From: a virus
Direction: 5' to 3' (one strand)
Length of the DNA: 20,628 bases
Virus record (IMG/VR): IMGVR_UViG_3300010885_038267
Coordinates: 1-20,628 of that record
Shown here: positions 1-6,525 of the stretch, piece by piece
Layout of the letters: every line of letters begins with the position of its first letter
Numbering within the stretch: the stretch's first letter is position 1
The notes under the pieces: model-generated
What the model saw: only the letters and a program-made list of their open reading frames with translations
Databases searched by the model: none
What the model was told of the DNA's origin: nothing
Translations under genes and position numbers: made by a program

Positions 1-141
1 CACACATGTAGAGCATCTAACATCATTAGAATCCATTCCGCAATATTCACAAGTGAGCATAAAATATACAATCAAGTGATATTTAACATCTTGCCTAACA
101 AAATTGTTTTTTAGACTAGGAATAATGGATGGCTTACTCAT
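1..141 (-). CDS. Zinc-ribbon-like small protein, 3' end outside window
   Basis: The first 47 codons of a gene that runs off the left edge of the window. The start ATG (141-139) overlaps the TGA of the upstream glycosyltransferase-like gene as ATGA, and a good ribosome binding site (AAGGA, six bases before the ATG) lies inside that gene's last codons. The visible end holds a CxxC pair, three residues after a methionine-leucine stretch (CEYC), and a second pair ten residues on (CSTC). This is the usual pattern of a zinc ribbon or small zinc finger. The function is unknown because the remainder is missing. It closes the visible part of the overlapping cassette that starts at 2792, so it is probably co-translated with the glycosyltransferase and methyltransferases. 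The reading frame and start are well supported. Zinc binding is inferred from the cysteine spacing. Confidence 0.7.
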   Translation of the reverse strand, partial: MSKPSIIPSLKNNFVRQDVKYHLIVYFMLTCEYCGMDSNDVRCSTCV

Positions 142-1106
142 AGTTTTCCTTTCACTATCGGCGCAATGTAATTGTTCACAAAGTTCTGTGAGCGATACTT
201 TTCTACCGTGTCCAGCCCGTTGAGGTAGATTTGATGAAGGTCGCTTTTGTAAATTCCATCTCCAGAAAGTTTAATGAATTCATAATAAGGAGATAGTCGA
301 ATACAATTTACGCCATCAATCCAGTCATAAGCACGGGCAATGCAATCATCCCAATAAGCTGGTATTGAATTGCAGGCGCTTTCGTTGTCGCGGAAACATC
401 GAAATCCATTTCCTGGCAAACTTACACTAATCTTAGCCATGCTCTGGTAGTGCATGACAGTGCTTATATCGCGTCGAGTCGTGTGTGGACTATGAATCGT
501 TGCCCATACTCGTTTATGATTTGCGTAATCAAAATTTTCAAATTGATCCCAAGCGGAAATAATACTAATTCCGTTATGAAGTGCGTTGGTAAAAATTTCG
601 CCATGAAATCGAGGGCGTGATTCGTGAGATAAGCCCCACGAAAAGAAAACTTCTATCGCTCTTTTATCAAAATCTTCCTTGCTCTGAACAGGCCACGCCG
701 GAAGATAACAAGGAAATTCAATAGGATGCAACCAGTTGCTACGTTCACGCTCAAGCAATTCACGTTTGAAATAAACGATTGGTTTATGATCGCGCACAAA
801 GGCATCAAGCTTCATCCATTCTGGACCTGAGACGCAAGCGAAGTTGGCTGAGTTTTGACCCAGAATGTGTGAATCAGTTCCATCTTTCCAAGATGATCCA
901 TATTCTAAATAATCAAAGATCACCCACGGCTTACGAATCTCATGGAGCGAGTGATTGAAAATGTAATCTCCGTAATAGCTTACAGGAATAATCACCACAT
1001 CTGCCTCATCTTGACTTGTTGCCACGTTAAAGAAACGCAACAAATTTGCGTTAATTGTGCCGTCAATTCGGCCATGTAAATCAGGGCTGATTATGTGGAC
1101 TTTCAA
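138..1106 (-). CDS. Glycosyltransferase-like protein (exostosin/GT47-like C-terminal half)
   Basis: A 322-residue protein with no signal peptide. The N-terminal part has alternating beta strands typical of a Rossmann-like half (ADVVIIPVSYYGD, WVIFDYLEY). Around residues 225-265 the segment SVSLPGNGFRCFRDNESACNSIPAYWDD resembles the G-x-G-x-x-x-R-x-x-E-x-x-x-x-x-I-P block that binds the sugar nucleotide in exostosin-like and related glycosyltransferases (quoted in parts: SLPGNGFRCFRDNE, then SIPAYWDD). The C-terminus (LDTVEKYRSQNFVNNYIAPI) is also of that type. The start is TTG (1106-1104), overlapping the TGA of the preceding gene, with GGAG seven bases upstream. It is the fourth gene of an overlapping cassette with two methyltransferases, so a role in modifying a sugar, cell-surface or nucleotide substrate is plausible. 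The family call is from motif resemblance only and the substrate is unknown. Confidence 0.55.
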   Translation of the reverse strand: MKVHIISPDLHGRIDGTINANLLRFFNVATSQDEADVVIIPVSYYGDYIFNHSLHEIRKPWVIFDYLEYGSSWKDGTDSHILGQNSANFACVSGPEWMKLDAFVRDHKPIVYFKRELLERERSNWLHPIEFPCYLPAWPVQSKEDFDKRAIEVFFSWGLSHESRPRFHGEIFTNALHNGISIISAWDQFENFDYANHKRVWATIHSPHTTRRDISTVMHYQSMAKISVSLPGNGFRCFRDNESACNSIPAYWDDCIARAYDWIDGVNCIRLSPYYEFIKLSGDGIYKSDLHQIYLNGLDTVEKYRSQNFVNNYIAPIVKGKL

Positions 1107-1330
1107 ACTTGTTCTCCTTTCGGTTTATCAGGGCGTTCAATTTTTGGCCCCCATTTTGCAATTTCAAATGGCTTAGGTAAGCAAGCTTGCCCTGTAACAA
1201 AATTGTAGGCTTGCATAGCAAGAAATGGCGGGTCTCCATATACATCAACAATTAAATTGAACCATTGAAATGCGTCAGTAGAAGCCCAATAAATTCCAGC
1301 TTTTTTTGGCATGTCAGGGTCATTAATCAA
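1103..1330 (-). CDS. Hypothetical phage protein, 75 aa
   Basis: A small soluble protein of 75 residues with many aromatic residues and prolines (GIYWASTDAFQWFNLI, FEIAKWGPKI). No named domain is recognised. The pattern of an N-terminal P-x-x-G-I-Y-W and a C-terminal W-G-P-K-I is reminiscent of small proteins that recur in phage genomes, but I cannot assign a role. The start is TTG (1330-1328), chosen because it overlaps the TGA of the upstream methyltransferase and has a strong GGAGGA six bases before it. The first internal ATG (1312) has no such site. The gene's own last codons (GGA GAA CAA GTT) supply the ribosome binding site for the glycosyltransferase-like gene that follows, so it is locked into the operon by translational coupling. 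Confidence 0.75.
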   Translation of the reverse strand: MINDPDMPKKAGIYWASTDAFQWFNLIVDVYGDPPFLAMQAYNFVTGQACLPKPFEIAKWGPKIERPDKPKGEQV

Positions 1331-2289
1331 GCTTGTTCCTCCTGTTGTTCAGGTTTGGCAATTTGAGAATCATCCTCTTCCGTCTTTGGCTTGCAATTGT
1401 AAGCGCGTTTAGGCTTTACCGTTTCTACCGTGACAATTTGCTCGTCAATGTTGGCAATGGATGCCTCGGCTAAGGCTTCTGTCATTCCTACGGGCAACGC
1501 TTGAATTAAATTAGTCTCACGCCAAGCTTTCATGTTAGCCTCTGGTATTTCTGAACTTGGAGGATGAAATATATTTGGCTTCTTCATCACCACATTCACA
1601 TGCCCGTCTATCCATTTGTCGAATTTAACATCAACAAAACTTTCACCTAGCCATTCTTCAAGATATTCTTGAGTCGGCAAGAAAAGGTGTTCAGGATGAT
1701 AATCGGAACCTCTTATTCCAGTGCCGTCACTTAGAATTACTGGCAACATCATCACTGCAATTCCATTTGGCTTAATCAGGCGATAGACTTCCGCCATGAA
1801 AGTTTCAGGGTCGGTTGAATGTTCTAAAACGTCCATTCCTACAATAAAATCAAAAGACTCGGCTTTCCATCCAATATCAATCGTGATCTTTGGGAAAGCT
1901 CCATAGTTTAATGATGGATACGGCCCCGCTATTTGACGTATTTCTTTTTCATAGTCATCACTGTATTCAATGCCGACGACTGAATCATAATGCAACGTTA
2001 GCAATTTCAGCATTTCTCCAGGAGCGCAAGCAATCTCCAATGCGTTCTGGCTTATTTCAGATGGAATGTATTTCAAAACGCTTTCGCACTTCGTTAATCC
2101 AGCTTCGTTTTTGTAGCCGTTAACGTTAAAAACCTGCTCTTCAATAGTTGAAGTGTTTGGACGATTCCAGTAGTCTTTAGCGTAAAACGCATCAAGATCA
2201 ACTTCGCCAACACGGTGAAGCGTGCCACATGTTAGGCAACGCTCGTAGTCAGGGATTTCTGAAAGTAAAAAACTGTGGATGTGACTCAT
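1327..2289 (-). CDS. Class I SAM-dependent methyltransferase with N-terminal CxxC
   Basis: A 320-residue Rossmann-fold methyltransferase of the Methyltransf_23/11 kind. The SAM-binding motif I is at about residues 83-92 (ALEIACAPGE). An acidic ribose-binding residue follows at about 108 (VVGIEYS), motif post-III/IV is at 146-157 (FDFIVGMDVLEH), and the beta-strand LIKPNGIAVMMLP is at 171-183. A C-x-x-C pair (C18, C21) near the N-terminus resembles the zinc knuckle seen on sugar- or lipid-modifying methyltransferases of polysaccharide clusters. The tail after about residue 245 is Glu/Pro/Lys-rich and probably disordered. Its final codons (GAG GAA CAA GCT TGA) contain the SD sequence of the next gene. 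It starts at ATG 2289, overlapping the stop of the smaller methyltransferase. The enzyme class is clear. The substrate is not: a sugar or surface substrate is suggested only by the neighbouring glycosyltransferase-like gene. Confidence 0.85.
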   Translation of the reverse strand: MSHIHSFLLSEIPDYERCLTCGTLHRVGEVDLDAFYAKDYWNRPNTSTIEEQVFNVNGYKNEAGLTKCESVLKYIPSEISQNALEIACAPGEMLKLLTLHYDSVVGIEYSDDYEKEIRQIAGPYPSLNYGAFPKITIDIGWKAESFDFIVGMDVLEHSTDPETFMAEVYRLIKPNGIAVMMLPVILSDGTGIRGSDYHPEHLFLPTQEYLEEWLGESFVDVKFDKWIDGHVNVVMKKPNIFHPPSSEIPEANMKAWRETNLIQALPVGMTEALAEASIANIDEQIVTVETVKPKRAYNCKPKTEEDDSQIAKPEQQEEQA

Positions 2290-2792
2290 ACTTTTTCAAC
2301 AACTTGAAGCCAGCTATACGGTCCAAAATTAGGCTCAACAAAGATTTCTTTCCAAGGTCCAGTCTTTGCGAGCACGTTGTCACGGAATGTTTGCAGTCCA
2401 TAATCGGCAGATTTGTGCGCGTCATTAAGCCCTTGACCTGTGGCGGCACAATGGGCGAGAAAACGTTGCTGGTCAGGGCAGTTTGTAATGATTCGACCAG
2501 AAACTTTCAAAACTCTCCTCCACTCAAAAATGATCTTTACAAGGTCATCATACGTCCAGTCTTCTAACAGATGCGCAGAATAAATGTAGTCCAGCGATTC
2601 GTCGCAGAAACCGGATAGGCAATCCGCTGAACCCCTAAGAATCTGCTTGTCGCCTCCAACTCGTGTATAAGGCTGGGGCATGTCCATTGTAATAGCGTGG
2701 GGGACAACCGCGTCACCACCAAAACCACAATCAATGCCTAATCCGACACAAAAAGGAGCTAAAATACTTCGCGATGCTGCTGTTTCACTCAT
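2286..2792 (-). CDS. Small SAM-dependent methyltransferase-like protein, 168 aa
   Basis: A 168-residue protein with the core of a class I methyltransferase. Motif I is weak but recognisable (GLGIDCGFGG, residues 17-26). An acidic loop follows, then the typical segment S-L-D-Y-I-Y-S-A-H-L-L-E-D-W at 67-79 (SLDYIYSAHLLEDW), helix D-L-V-K-I-I-F-E-W-R-R-V-L-K and strand GRIITNCPD. This is the layout of Methyltransf_11-type enzymes, but shorter than usual (about 200-250 residues), so the C-terminal substrate-binding part is minimal. It starts at ATG 2792 just after a small 52-aa gene, without a clear SD. Its stop overlaps the start of the larger methyltransferase (ATGA). Two methyltransferases in tandem may act on the same product or as a pair. 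That is inference. Confidence 0.75.
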   Translation of the reverse strand: MSETAASRSILAPFCVGLGIDCGFGGDAVVPHAITMDMPQPYTRVGGDKQILRGSADCLSGFCDESLDYIYSAHLLEDWTYDDLVKIIFEWRRVLKVSGRIITNCPDQQRFLAHCAATGQGLNDAHKSADYGLQTFRDNVLAKTGPWKEIFVEPNFGPYSWLQVVEKV

Positions 2793-2793
2793 A

Positions 2794-2952
2794 CTATTTT
2801 TTCTTAGGCATCAAAACTTTCTTTAGCGCAGGATTTTTAGCCTTTGCTTCTGGACTGGCTTTCCTAGTGGATGCAGCAAGGATTGCATTTGCATTTTTAA
2901 TTGGCAAACCTTCTTTTTTGGCAATTTTGGCAGCTACTTTTTTAAATGACAT
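2794..2952 (-). CDS. Small basic phage protein, 52 aa
   Basis: A 52-residue, strongly basic protein with no cysteine. The layout is a Lys/Ala-rich helix (MSFKKVAAKIAKKEGLP), a middle A-I-L-A-A-S-T-R-K-A-S segment and a tail ending in KKK. The phrase AILAASTRKAS followed by A-K-x-x-N-P-A-L-K-K-V recurs in many small phage proteins as far as I recall, but no function is established that I can name. A nucleic-acid or virion-binding role is only suggested by its charge. It lies between the 115-aa gene and the methyltransferase cassette, with its stop (TAG 2796-2794) just before the methyltransferase ATG at 2792. No SD is visible. The frame is supported by composition, position and lack of any better gene in this interval. 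Confidence 0.7.
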   Translation of the reverse strand: MSFKKVAAKIAKKEGLPIKNANAILAASTRKASPEAKAKNPALKKVLMPKKK

Positions 2953-2977
2953 GGCGTTTGTTTGGTTTGGGTTAATT

Positions 2978-3325
2978 TTAACCTACGTTCAATTCCTTAA
3001 ATTTTTCTTCCCATTTTGCTTTGCGCACCGCGTTTTCTTTGTCGTCAATTACGCAAACGTCAGCGCCTTCTTTTTTCTTGTAAGCGCACATTAAACTAGG
3101 TTCAAACTTGTGCATTAAAACATCTCCCAAAGATTCAGCAAATCGTTTAGCGGCGTGAACATCGTTTAATGAATTGCCGATTAAATCAAGGCTTTTGACA
3201 AGTGTTTGCGTTTTGTCTTGCGTATCAAAACATATTCCAAGAATATTAAAGTTTCCAGAAGCTTTTGTAAAACGAAGCTCGATTCTAAATCTTCCTTCTA
3301 AATGAAGTTCTTCTTGATTTTCCAT
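2978..3325 (-). CDS. Hypothetical protein, 115 aa
   Basis: A 115-residue soluble protein of unknown function. The N-terminal 50 residues form alternating strands (LEGRFRIELRFTKAS, FNILGICFDTQ). A mixed helical middle follows (DVHAAKRFAESLGDVLM), then a charged C-terminus (KENAVRKAKWEEKFKELNVG). No enzyme motif, membrane segment or signal peptide is visible. It starts at ATG 3325, five bases after the stop of the 56-aa gene. The GGG two bases before the ATG is too close to be a good SD. It belongs to the leftward run that follows the large terminase, so a packaging- or head-related accessory role is possible but not shown. Confidence 0.7.
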   Translation of the reverse strand: MENQEELHLEGRFRIELRFTKASGNFNILGICFDTQDKTQTLVKSLDLIGNSLNDVHAAKRFAESLGDVLMHKFEPSLMCAYKKKEGADVCVIDDKENAVRKAKWEEKFKELNVG

Positions 3326-3329
3326 ATCC

Positions 3330-3500
3330 CTATTCCGCTTGAATGGTTAAAAATTTCTGGTCAATCACTTTGCCGTAAGTATTAATCTTACGATTTGTTT
3401 TTGACATACCATTTCTGATAGCTTTTTCTGTTTCTGGCAAGATATGAATGCACATTGTTTTGCGCTCAGGTTCTTTAGGTCTGCCAGTTTTTCTCACCAC
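3330..3500 (-). CDS. Small basic protein, possible DNA-binding (ribbon-helix-helix-like), 56 aa
   Basis: A 56-residue basic protein starting at GTG (3500, or the adjacent GTG at 3497), with a stop at 3330. It begins V-V-R-K-T-G-R-P-K-E-P-E-R-K and continues with a short strand (TMCIHILPETEKAIR) followed by a helix. A basic G-R-P-K arm before a strand that leads into an amphipathic helix is what one sees in small ribbon-helix-helix or AT-hook-like proteins, but the resemblance is loose. No ATG is available in this frame: the open frame begins at a stop at 3519-3521, so a GTG start is needed. No clear SD is visible. It is the first gene after the large terminase in the leftward block. Confidence 0.6.
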   Translation of the reverse strand: MVRKTGRPKEPERKTMCIHILPETEKAIRNGMSKTNRKINTYGKVIDQKFLTIQAE

Positions 3501-3554
3501 TTTTATTAATCTAAAATGTTATTGATGGCAACAAGTATTTCTTGATACTGTTAT

Positions 3555-5573
3555 TTACTGCCAAGTTCCACCGTCGAATTCCATAGCCATTGCTGGAGTT
3601 TCCGATTCTGGACGCCTGTAGCCTTTCTTAAATCTATCCATTCCAAATACGTCTTCACCTCCAGATATTCTTACCTGAACGTCAACCATGTTGCCCATAA
3701 GGTCTGCCATTTGAATAAATTTACATCCTGGCTTTGGAGTTTTTAAAGCTCGCTCAATGCTGGAAAGGCCAAACTTCTGACGGCATACGTCCACCATCAA
3801 AACCCAAGCATCCGCTTTATCTGGAGAGCATTTGAGACGTTTTGAAAACTCCGCTTTGGCTTCTACTTTGATTTTTCCTTTACTGCCCTCGTCAACGTAA
3901 GTGGCTTCGGTAAGCTGAAATGTAATCTCAGGGATCATTCCGCGAATTTGACCACCACGAATCAATTCACGGGGGCAAACCCAAAGCTCATCGCGCTTAG
4001 TGTGAAATCTATCTTCTGCTTTACGACTATCAGTAAGTGAAACTGGCTTATCAGAAGGCTTGGATTTGAAATTCGTCCGCATCATCTGCCCTACATCGCG
4101 AGCAATAAGAGGCGCAATATTGCCGCCTCCTGTAATATCCATGTTTACATTCTCAATGCGCAAAGGCATGGCATCGGTAGGATTGGCAAACCTTTCCTCC
4201 TCCATTGTCTTTTTGAACTGCCTTGCAATCTGCTCTTCCTTAGAAGTAGAATCGCGCATGTTCTGATGATAGATGATAAGCTCCGACGTTTCGCACACTT
4301 TGAGATTGTAAGCTTTCCCATCTTTGACTCGTTGCGCCGTTCCCATCTTGCCAATTACAAGGGCGCACTCATCTCCACCTTCACCGTAAGCTGTATCAAA
4401 TCCAGCTACTAGCGTAGGCTTTTCAATCCATGCCGTTTCTTTTTTGTCTGCTTTGTAAGCAATAATTTCATTTTCAGAATAGATGTTGCTGCTAACTCCA
4501 ATAGGGCTAAACCAACCGCGCACATCTCGCCAATAACCAGGAGTGTCTTTTCCGCCGTTATCCGTTTCAATGTTCTTGAGCGATTGGATTGTGGGAAGTC
4601 CAGGCCATAGCGTCTTTCCAGCAAGCACATTAGGGCTTTGCAAAGCATCAAATCGAATGGCGTAAGCGCCTGCTACACATTCCCATTCCATCGGCCCCTC
4701 CTCCGTAACGCTGGACCAGCCATCAAGAGGCGTTACAAACCTTCCAGCGATGGAACTTCGTTTAGTGGGGTTAAACGGCCCCATAAACCTGCTTCGCTCG
4801 TTGGAGGCAAGGTTAGAATTTACCGTTCCCATTAGGGAATCATTAAGCGTGTCTAATTCGTCCGCTAAAACAACAAGAAACCCGCCATAAGCTTTTGTTC
4901 CTTGAATTTTTGCAGAAGAATCTTTATCGCTGCCTTGCTCACTTGCGACAAGTTGAACGCCAGCACCGTCAATACGAACCCCATTAAGTTCATAGCGAAT
5001 GCAGGAATCAGATTCAATAATGCGCCCAGGAAGATAAGCTGGATCGCCCATGTATTGCGCTAGTTGTTGCCAAGCCAATTTTACTTCCCCCCAAATTTTA
5101 CCTTTAGAAGCTCCAAGCGTTGTTGAAGTAACAAGAATCTTTACGCGCTTTCCATAGACAAAGAATAGCGTTGCGGCAAGCATTGCCATAAAACGGCTTT
5201 TGCCACTGCTAGCGCTCCCAAGCACGCCTAGCCTACGATGTTTTAAAAAAGCGGTCATCATCCGCTCTGCATTCGGATTCCAAGTAAAGTTGAACAGCGT
5301 ATCTTCCGTGCCGTAAACAATGCTGACTAGCTTCTTAAAGTGATACTCAAAGCCTTTGTGTCCTTTAGGGCAATTGCCAAAGCTTTCCCCAGGGCCATCA
5401 GGAGCGCGTTGGCACATCTGCAATTCCAATTCCCAATTCTCAATCTTGGCCGCTTTCTTCTGACGATTCCAGTAAGGACGCCAAATAGCACCGTAGGCTA
5501 AACGATGCAAAGCAGGATCATCAGGCGGGAAAGCCTGTATCTGCTCTTTGGGGATTACTTTCTTGATGGCCAT
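3555..5573 (-). CDS. terL: Terminase large subunit
   Basis: The 672-residue motor that pumps phage DNA into the prohead and cuts the concatemer. The ATPase domain has Walker A GSASSGKS at 119-126 and Walker B FLVVLADELDTL at 232-243 with the acidic pair D238-E239. The S-x-x-x-G-K-S form with A-S-S-G-K-S is typical of terminases. The RuvC-like nuclease domain starts at about 386 with VAGFDTAYGEGGDECAL (D392 as first metal ligand). It has a middle region including LTDSRKAEDRFHTKRDELW and a late acidic pair at about 600 (SPDKADAWVLMVDV). The length is at the upper end for the family. The first 100 residues include a Cys-containing segment (C54, C68) of unknown purpose. It starts at ATG 5573, 15 bases after the 60-aa gene. 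The small subunit is probably the gene at 7754-8347, separated from it by a plus-strand HNH insertion. Confidence 0.95.
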   Translation of the reverse strand: MAIKKVIPKEQIQAFPPDDPALHRLAYGAIWRPYWNRQKKAAKIENWELELQMCQRAPDGPGESFGNCPKGHKGFEYHFKKLVSIVYGTEDTLFNFTWNPNAERMMTAFLKHRRLGVLGSASSGKSRFMAMLAATLFFVYGKRVKILVTSTTLGASKGKIWGEVKLAWQQLAQYMGDPAYLPGRIIESDSCIRYELNGVRIDGAGVQLVASEQGSDKDSSAKIQGTKAYGGFLVVLADELDTLNDSLMGTVNSNLASNERSRFMGPFNPTKRSSIAGRFVTPLDGWSSVTEEGPMEWECVAGAYAIRFDALQSPNVLAGKTLWPGLPTIQSLKNIETDNGGKDTPGYWRDVRGWFSPIGVSSNIYSENEIIAYKADKKETAWIEKPTLVAGFDTAYGEGGDECALVIGKMGTAQRVKDGKAYNLKVCETSELIIYHQNMRDSTSKEEQIARQFKKTMEEERFANPTDAMPLRIENVNMDITGGGNIAPLIARDVGQMMRTNFKSKPSDKPVSLTDSRKAEDRFHTKRDELWVCPRELIRGGQIRGMIPEITFQLTEATYVDEGSKGKIKVEAKAEFSKRLKCSPDKADAWVLMVDVCRQKFGLSSIERALKTPKPGCKFIQMADLMGNMVDVQVRISGGEDVFGMDRFKKGYRRPESETPAMAMEFDGGTWQ

Positions 5574-5588
5574 TAAGCAAGCTTACAC

Positions 5589-5771
5589 TTATCTGCCGGA
5601 TTTGCCATCATCGTCATCCTCCAGATTACATTGTTTCAAGCTTTCCATGTAATCGGCTTTAACAGCTTCTAATGCGCCAATAACGGAGAAGGCAGACAGG
5701 TTAACGCATTCATGTTCCCAACGCTTAAGAACGGCGTGAAATTCATCGTAAATCATGTGGGCTTCGGTCAT
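5589..5771 (-). CDS. Hypothetical protein, 60 aa, first gene of the terminase block
   Basis: A 60-residue acidic protein, probably all-helical (MIYDEFHAVLKRWEHEC, VIGALEAVKADYMESLKQC), ending in an acidic D-D-D-D run. The open frame continues upstream to 5993, but the extra part is rich in F, H, Y and C and unlike phage protein. The ATG at 5771 has AGGA at the right distance (CAGGAATATATG), so I place the start there. No domain is recognised. Its position just before terL, its small size and its helical nature are compatible with an accessory packaging protein, but the better small-terminase candidate lies at 7754-8347. Transcription probably begins in the intergenic region 5772-5961, which holds a perfect palindrome and a TATACT hexamer on this strand. 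Confidence 0.65.
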   Translation of the reverse strand: MTEAHMIYDEFHAVLKRWEHECVNLSAFSVIGALEAVKADYMESLKQCNLEDDDDGKSGR

Positions 5772-5883
5772 ATATTCCTGATAGCACAAACCTTTTTCAA
5801 AGCAATATGAAAAAATTTGGAGGGGTGTTGATTTTGGAAAATGTGGGAGAAAAAACTTATGCTTTTCCAGAATACTAACACGT

Positions 5884-5910
5884 TCACTTATAACGAAAAA
5901 GTATAAGTGA
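5884..5910. promoter_or_regulatory. Operator-like perfect inverted repeat between divergent genes
   Basis: TCACTTATA (5884-5892), nine-base spacer, TATAAGTGA (5902-5910): a perfect 9+9 dyad with a centre-to-centre spacing suited to a dimeric repressor. It sits between the leftward 60-aa/terL block and the rightward gene at 5962. On the minus strand the right arm contains a good -10 hexamer, TATACT (5905-5900), so repressor binding would block leftward transcription directly. The regulator is not identified in the window. Confidence 0.55.
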
Positions 5911-5925
5911 TGTTTAAAGCGCCAC

Positions 5926-5955
5926 TTGACGATATTTAAAGGAATGGTGTAACAT
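5926..5955 (+). promoter_or_regulatory. Putative sigma70-type promoter for the 100-aa gene
   Basis: TTGACG (5926-5931), an 18-base spacer, then TAACAT (5950-5955). The predicted transcription start falls at about 5962, which is the GTG start codon of the next gene, so the message may have no leader. The -35 box is near consensus and the -10 box is moderate. Confidence 0.4.
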
Positions 5956-5961
5956 TTAACC

Positions 5962-6264
5962 GTGAATCCTTTTGCCCGCATAGATGACCGCACCGTTGCT
6001 ATTCAAGCGCGAACGTGTCCTTTGGCTAAAGCTGAGATTCAAAGACGCCTACAATGGGAAAAAAACTTCCTAGCCGTTGGCGAACCAATCAAATCATCCA
6101 CTTGTCCGCCTTGGATCAATAAACCAAAACTAGACACTTCTAAGGCATCGACTATCCACCTACACCGACGCGCTAAAAAACGCGCCCTATTCATTGCTTC
6201 CAAGTCCATCAATAAAGCGGAACGCAACGCCGCACAGTTTAAACTTGGATTACCCCTTACATAG
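5962..6264 (+). CDS. Hypothetical basic protein, 100 aa, GTG start
   Basis: A 100-residue basic protein of unknown function. It is rich in Lys and Arg in the second half (HLHRRAKKRALF, SKSINKAERNAAQFK) and has two cysteines (C19, C48). No known domain is recognised. It starts at GTG 5962, the first start codon in the open frame. There is no SD, and the start coincides with the expected transcription start of the promoter at 5926-5955, so leaderless translation is possible. It lies on the strand opposite to the terminase genes, together with the downstream HNH nuclease, from which it is separated by 261 bases containing a folded element. The two may form one inserted unit. Coding status is likely but not certain: composition is protein-like, and no competing frame is better. 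Confidence 0.55.
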   Translation: MNPFARIDDRTVAIQARTCPLAKAEIQRRLQWEKNFLAVGEPIKSSTCPPWINKPKLDTSKASTIHLHRRAKKRALFIASKSINKAERNAAQFKLGLPLT

Positions 6265-6275
6265 CTCCTTGCAGA

Positions 6276-6327
6276 TGTGGGAACGCAGCAGGTAACCCCT
6301 AGAGCACTTCTCTAAAGCTGCCCCACA
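6276..6327 (+). other. Nested stem-loop (three stacked helices) downstream of the 100-aa gene
   Basis: Three nested perfect helices. TGTGGG (6276-6281) pairs with CCCACA (6322-6327), GCAGC (6285-6289) with GCTGC (6317-6321), and TAGAG (6300-6304) with CTCTA (6310-6314). This gives 16 base pairs in 52 bases, with the second and first helices abutting on the 3' side. It begins 11 bases after the stop at 6264. There is no U-tract, so it is not a classical intrinsic terminator. It may be a transcript end or a structured RNA. The rest of 6265-6525 shows no supported gene. Confidence 0.4.
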
Positions 6328-6525
6328 ATCAAGATAAAGCGCCCTATGAATTGAATTTCCAAAAGGAGAGAGAATAGCCTTGCTATGCCCATTTATAATT
6401 AGGTTTTTAGCCTGCGTAGCAATATTCAGTTTAGGTTGGTGTTGTTTATTTAAAATAAAACAATAGGGGTTGCGATATTGCGGATATGTAAGTTGTTTTT
6501 TATCAGCTTTGTGTTATATATAATA

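Noticed and set aside
5772-5993. N-terminal extension of the 60-aa gene to 134 residues
   Set aside because: The extra part is aromatic- and Cys-rich, crosses the operator palindrome and promoter, and a good SD sits before ATG 5771.
6257-6520. Open minus-strand frame of about 88 codons with protein-like composition
   Set aside because: It has no ATG, GTG or TTG start before its stop and no SD, and overlaps the nested RNA fold. It could be a gene remnant but cannot be supported.
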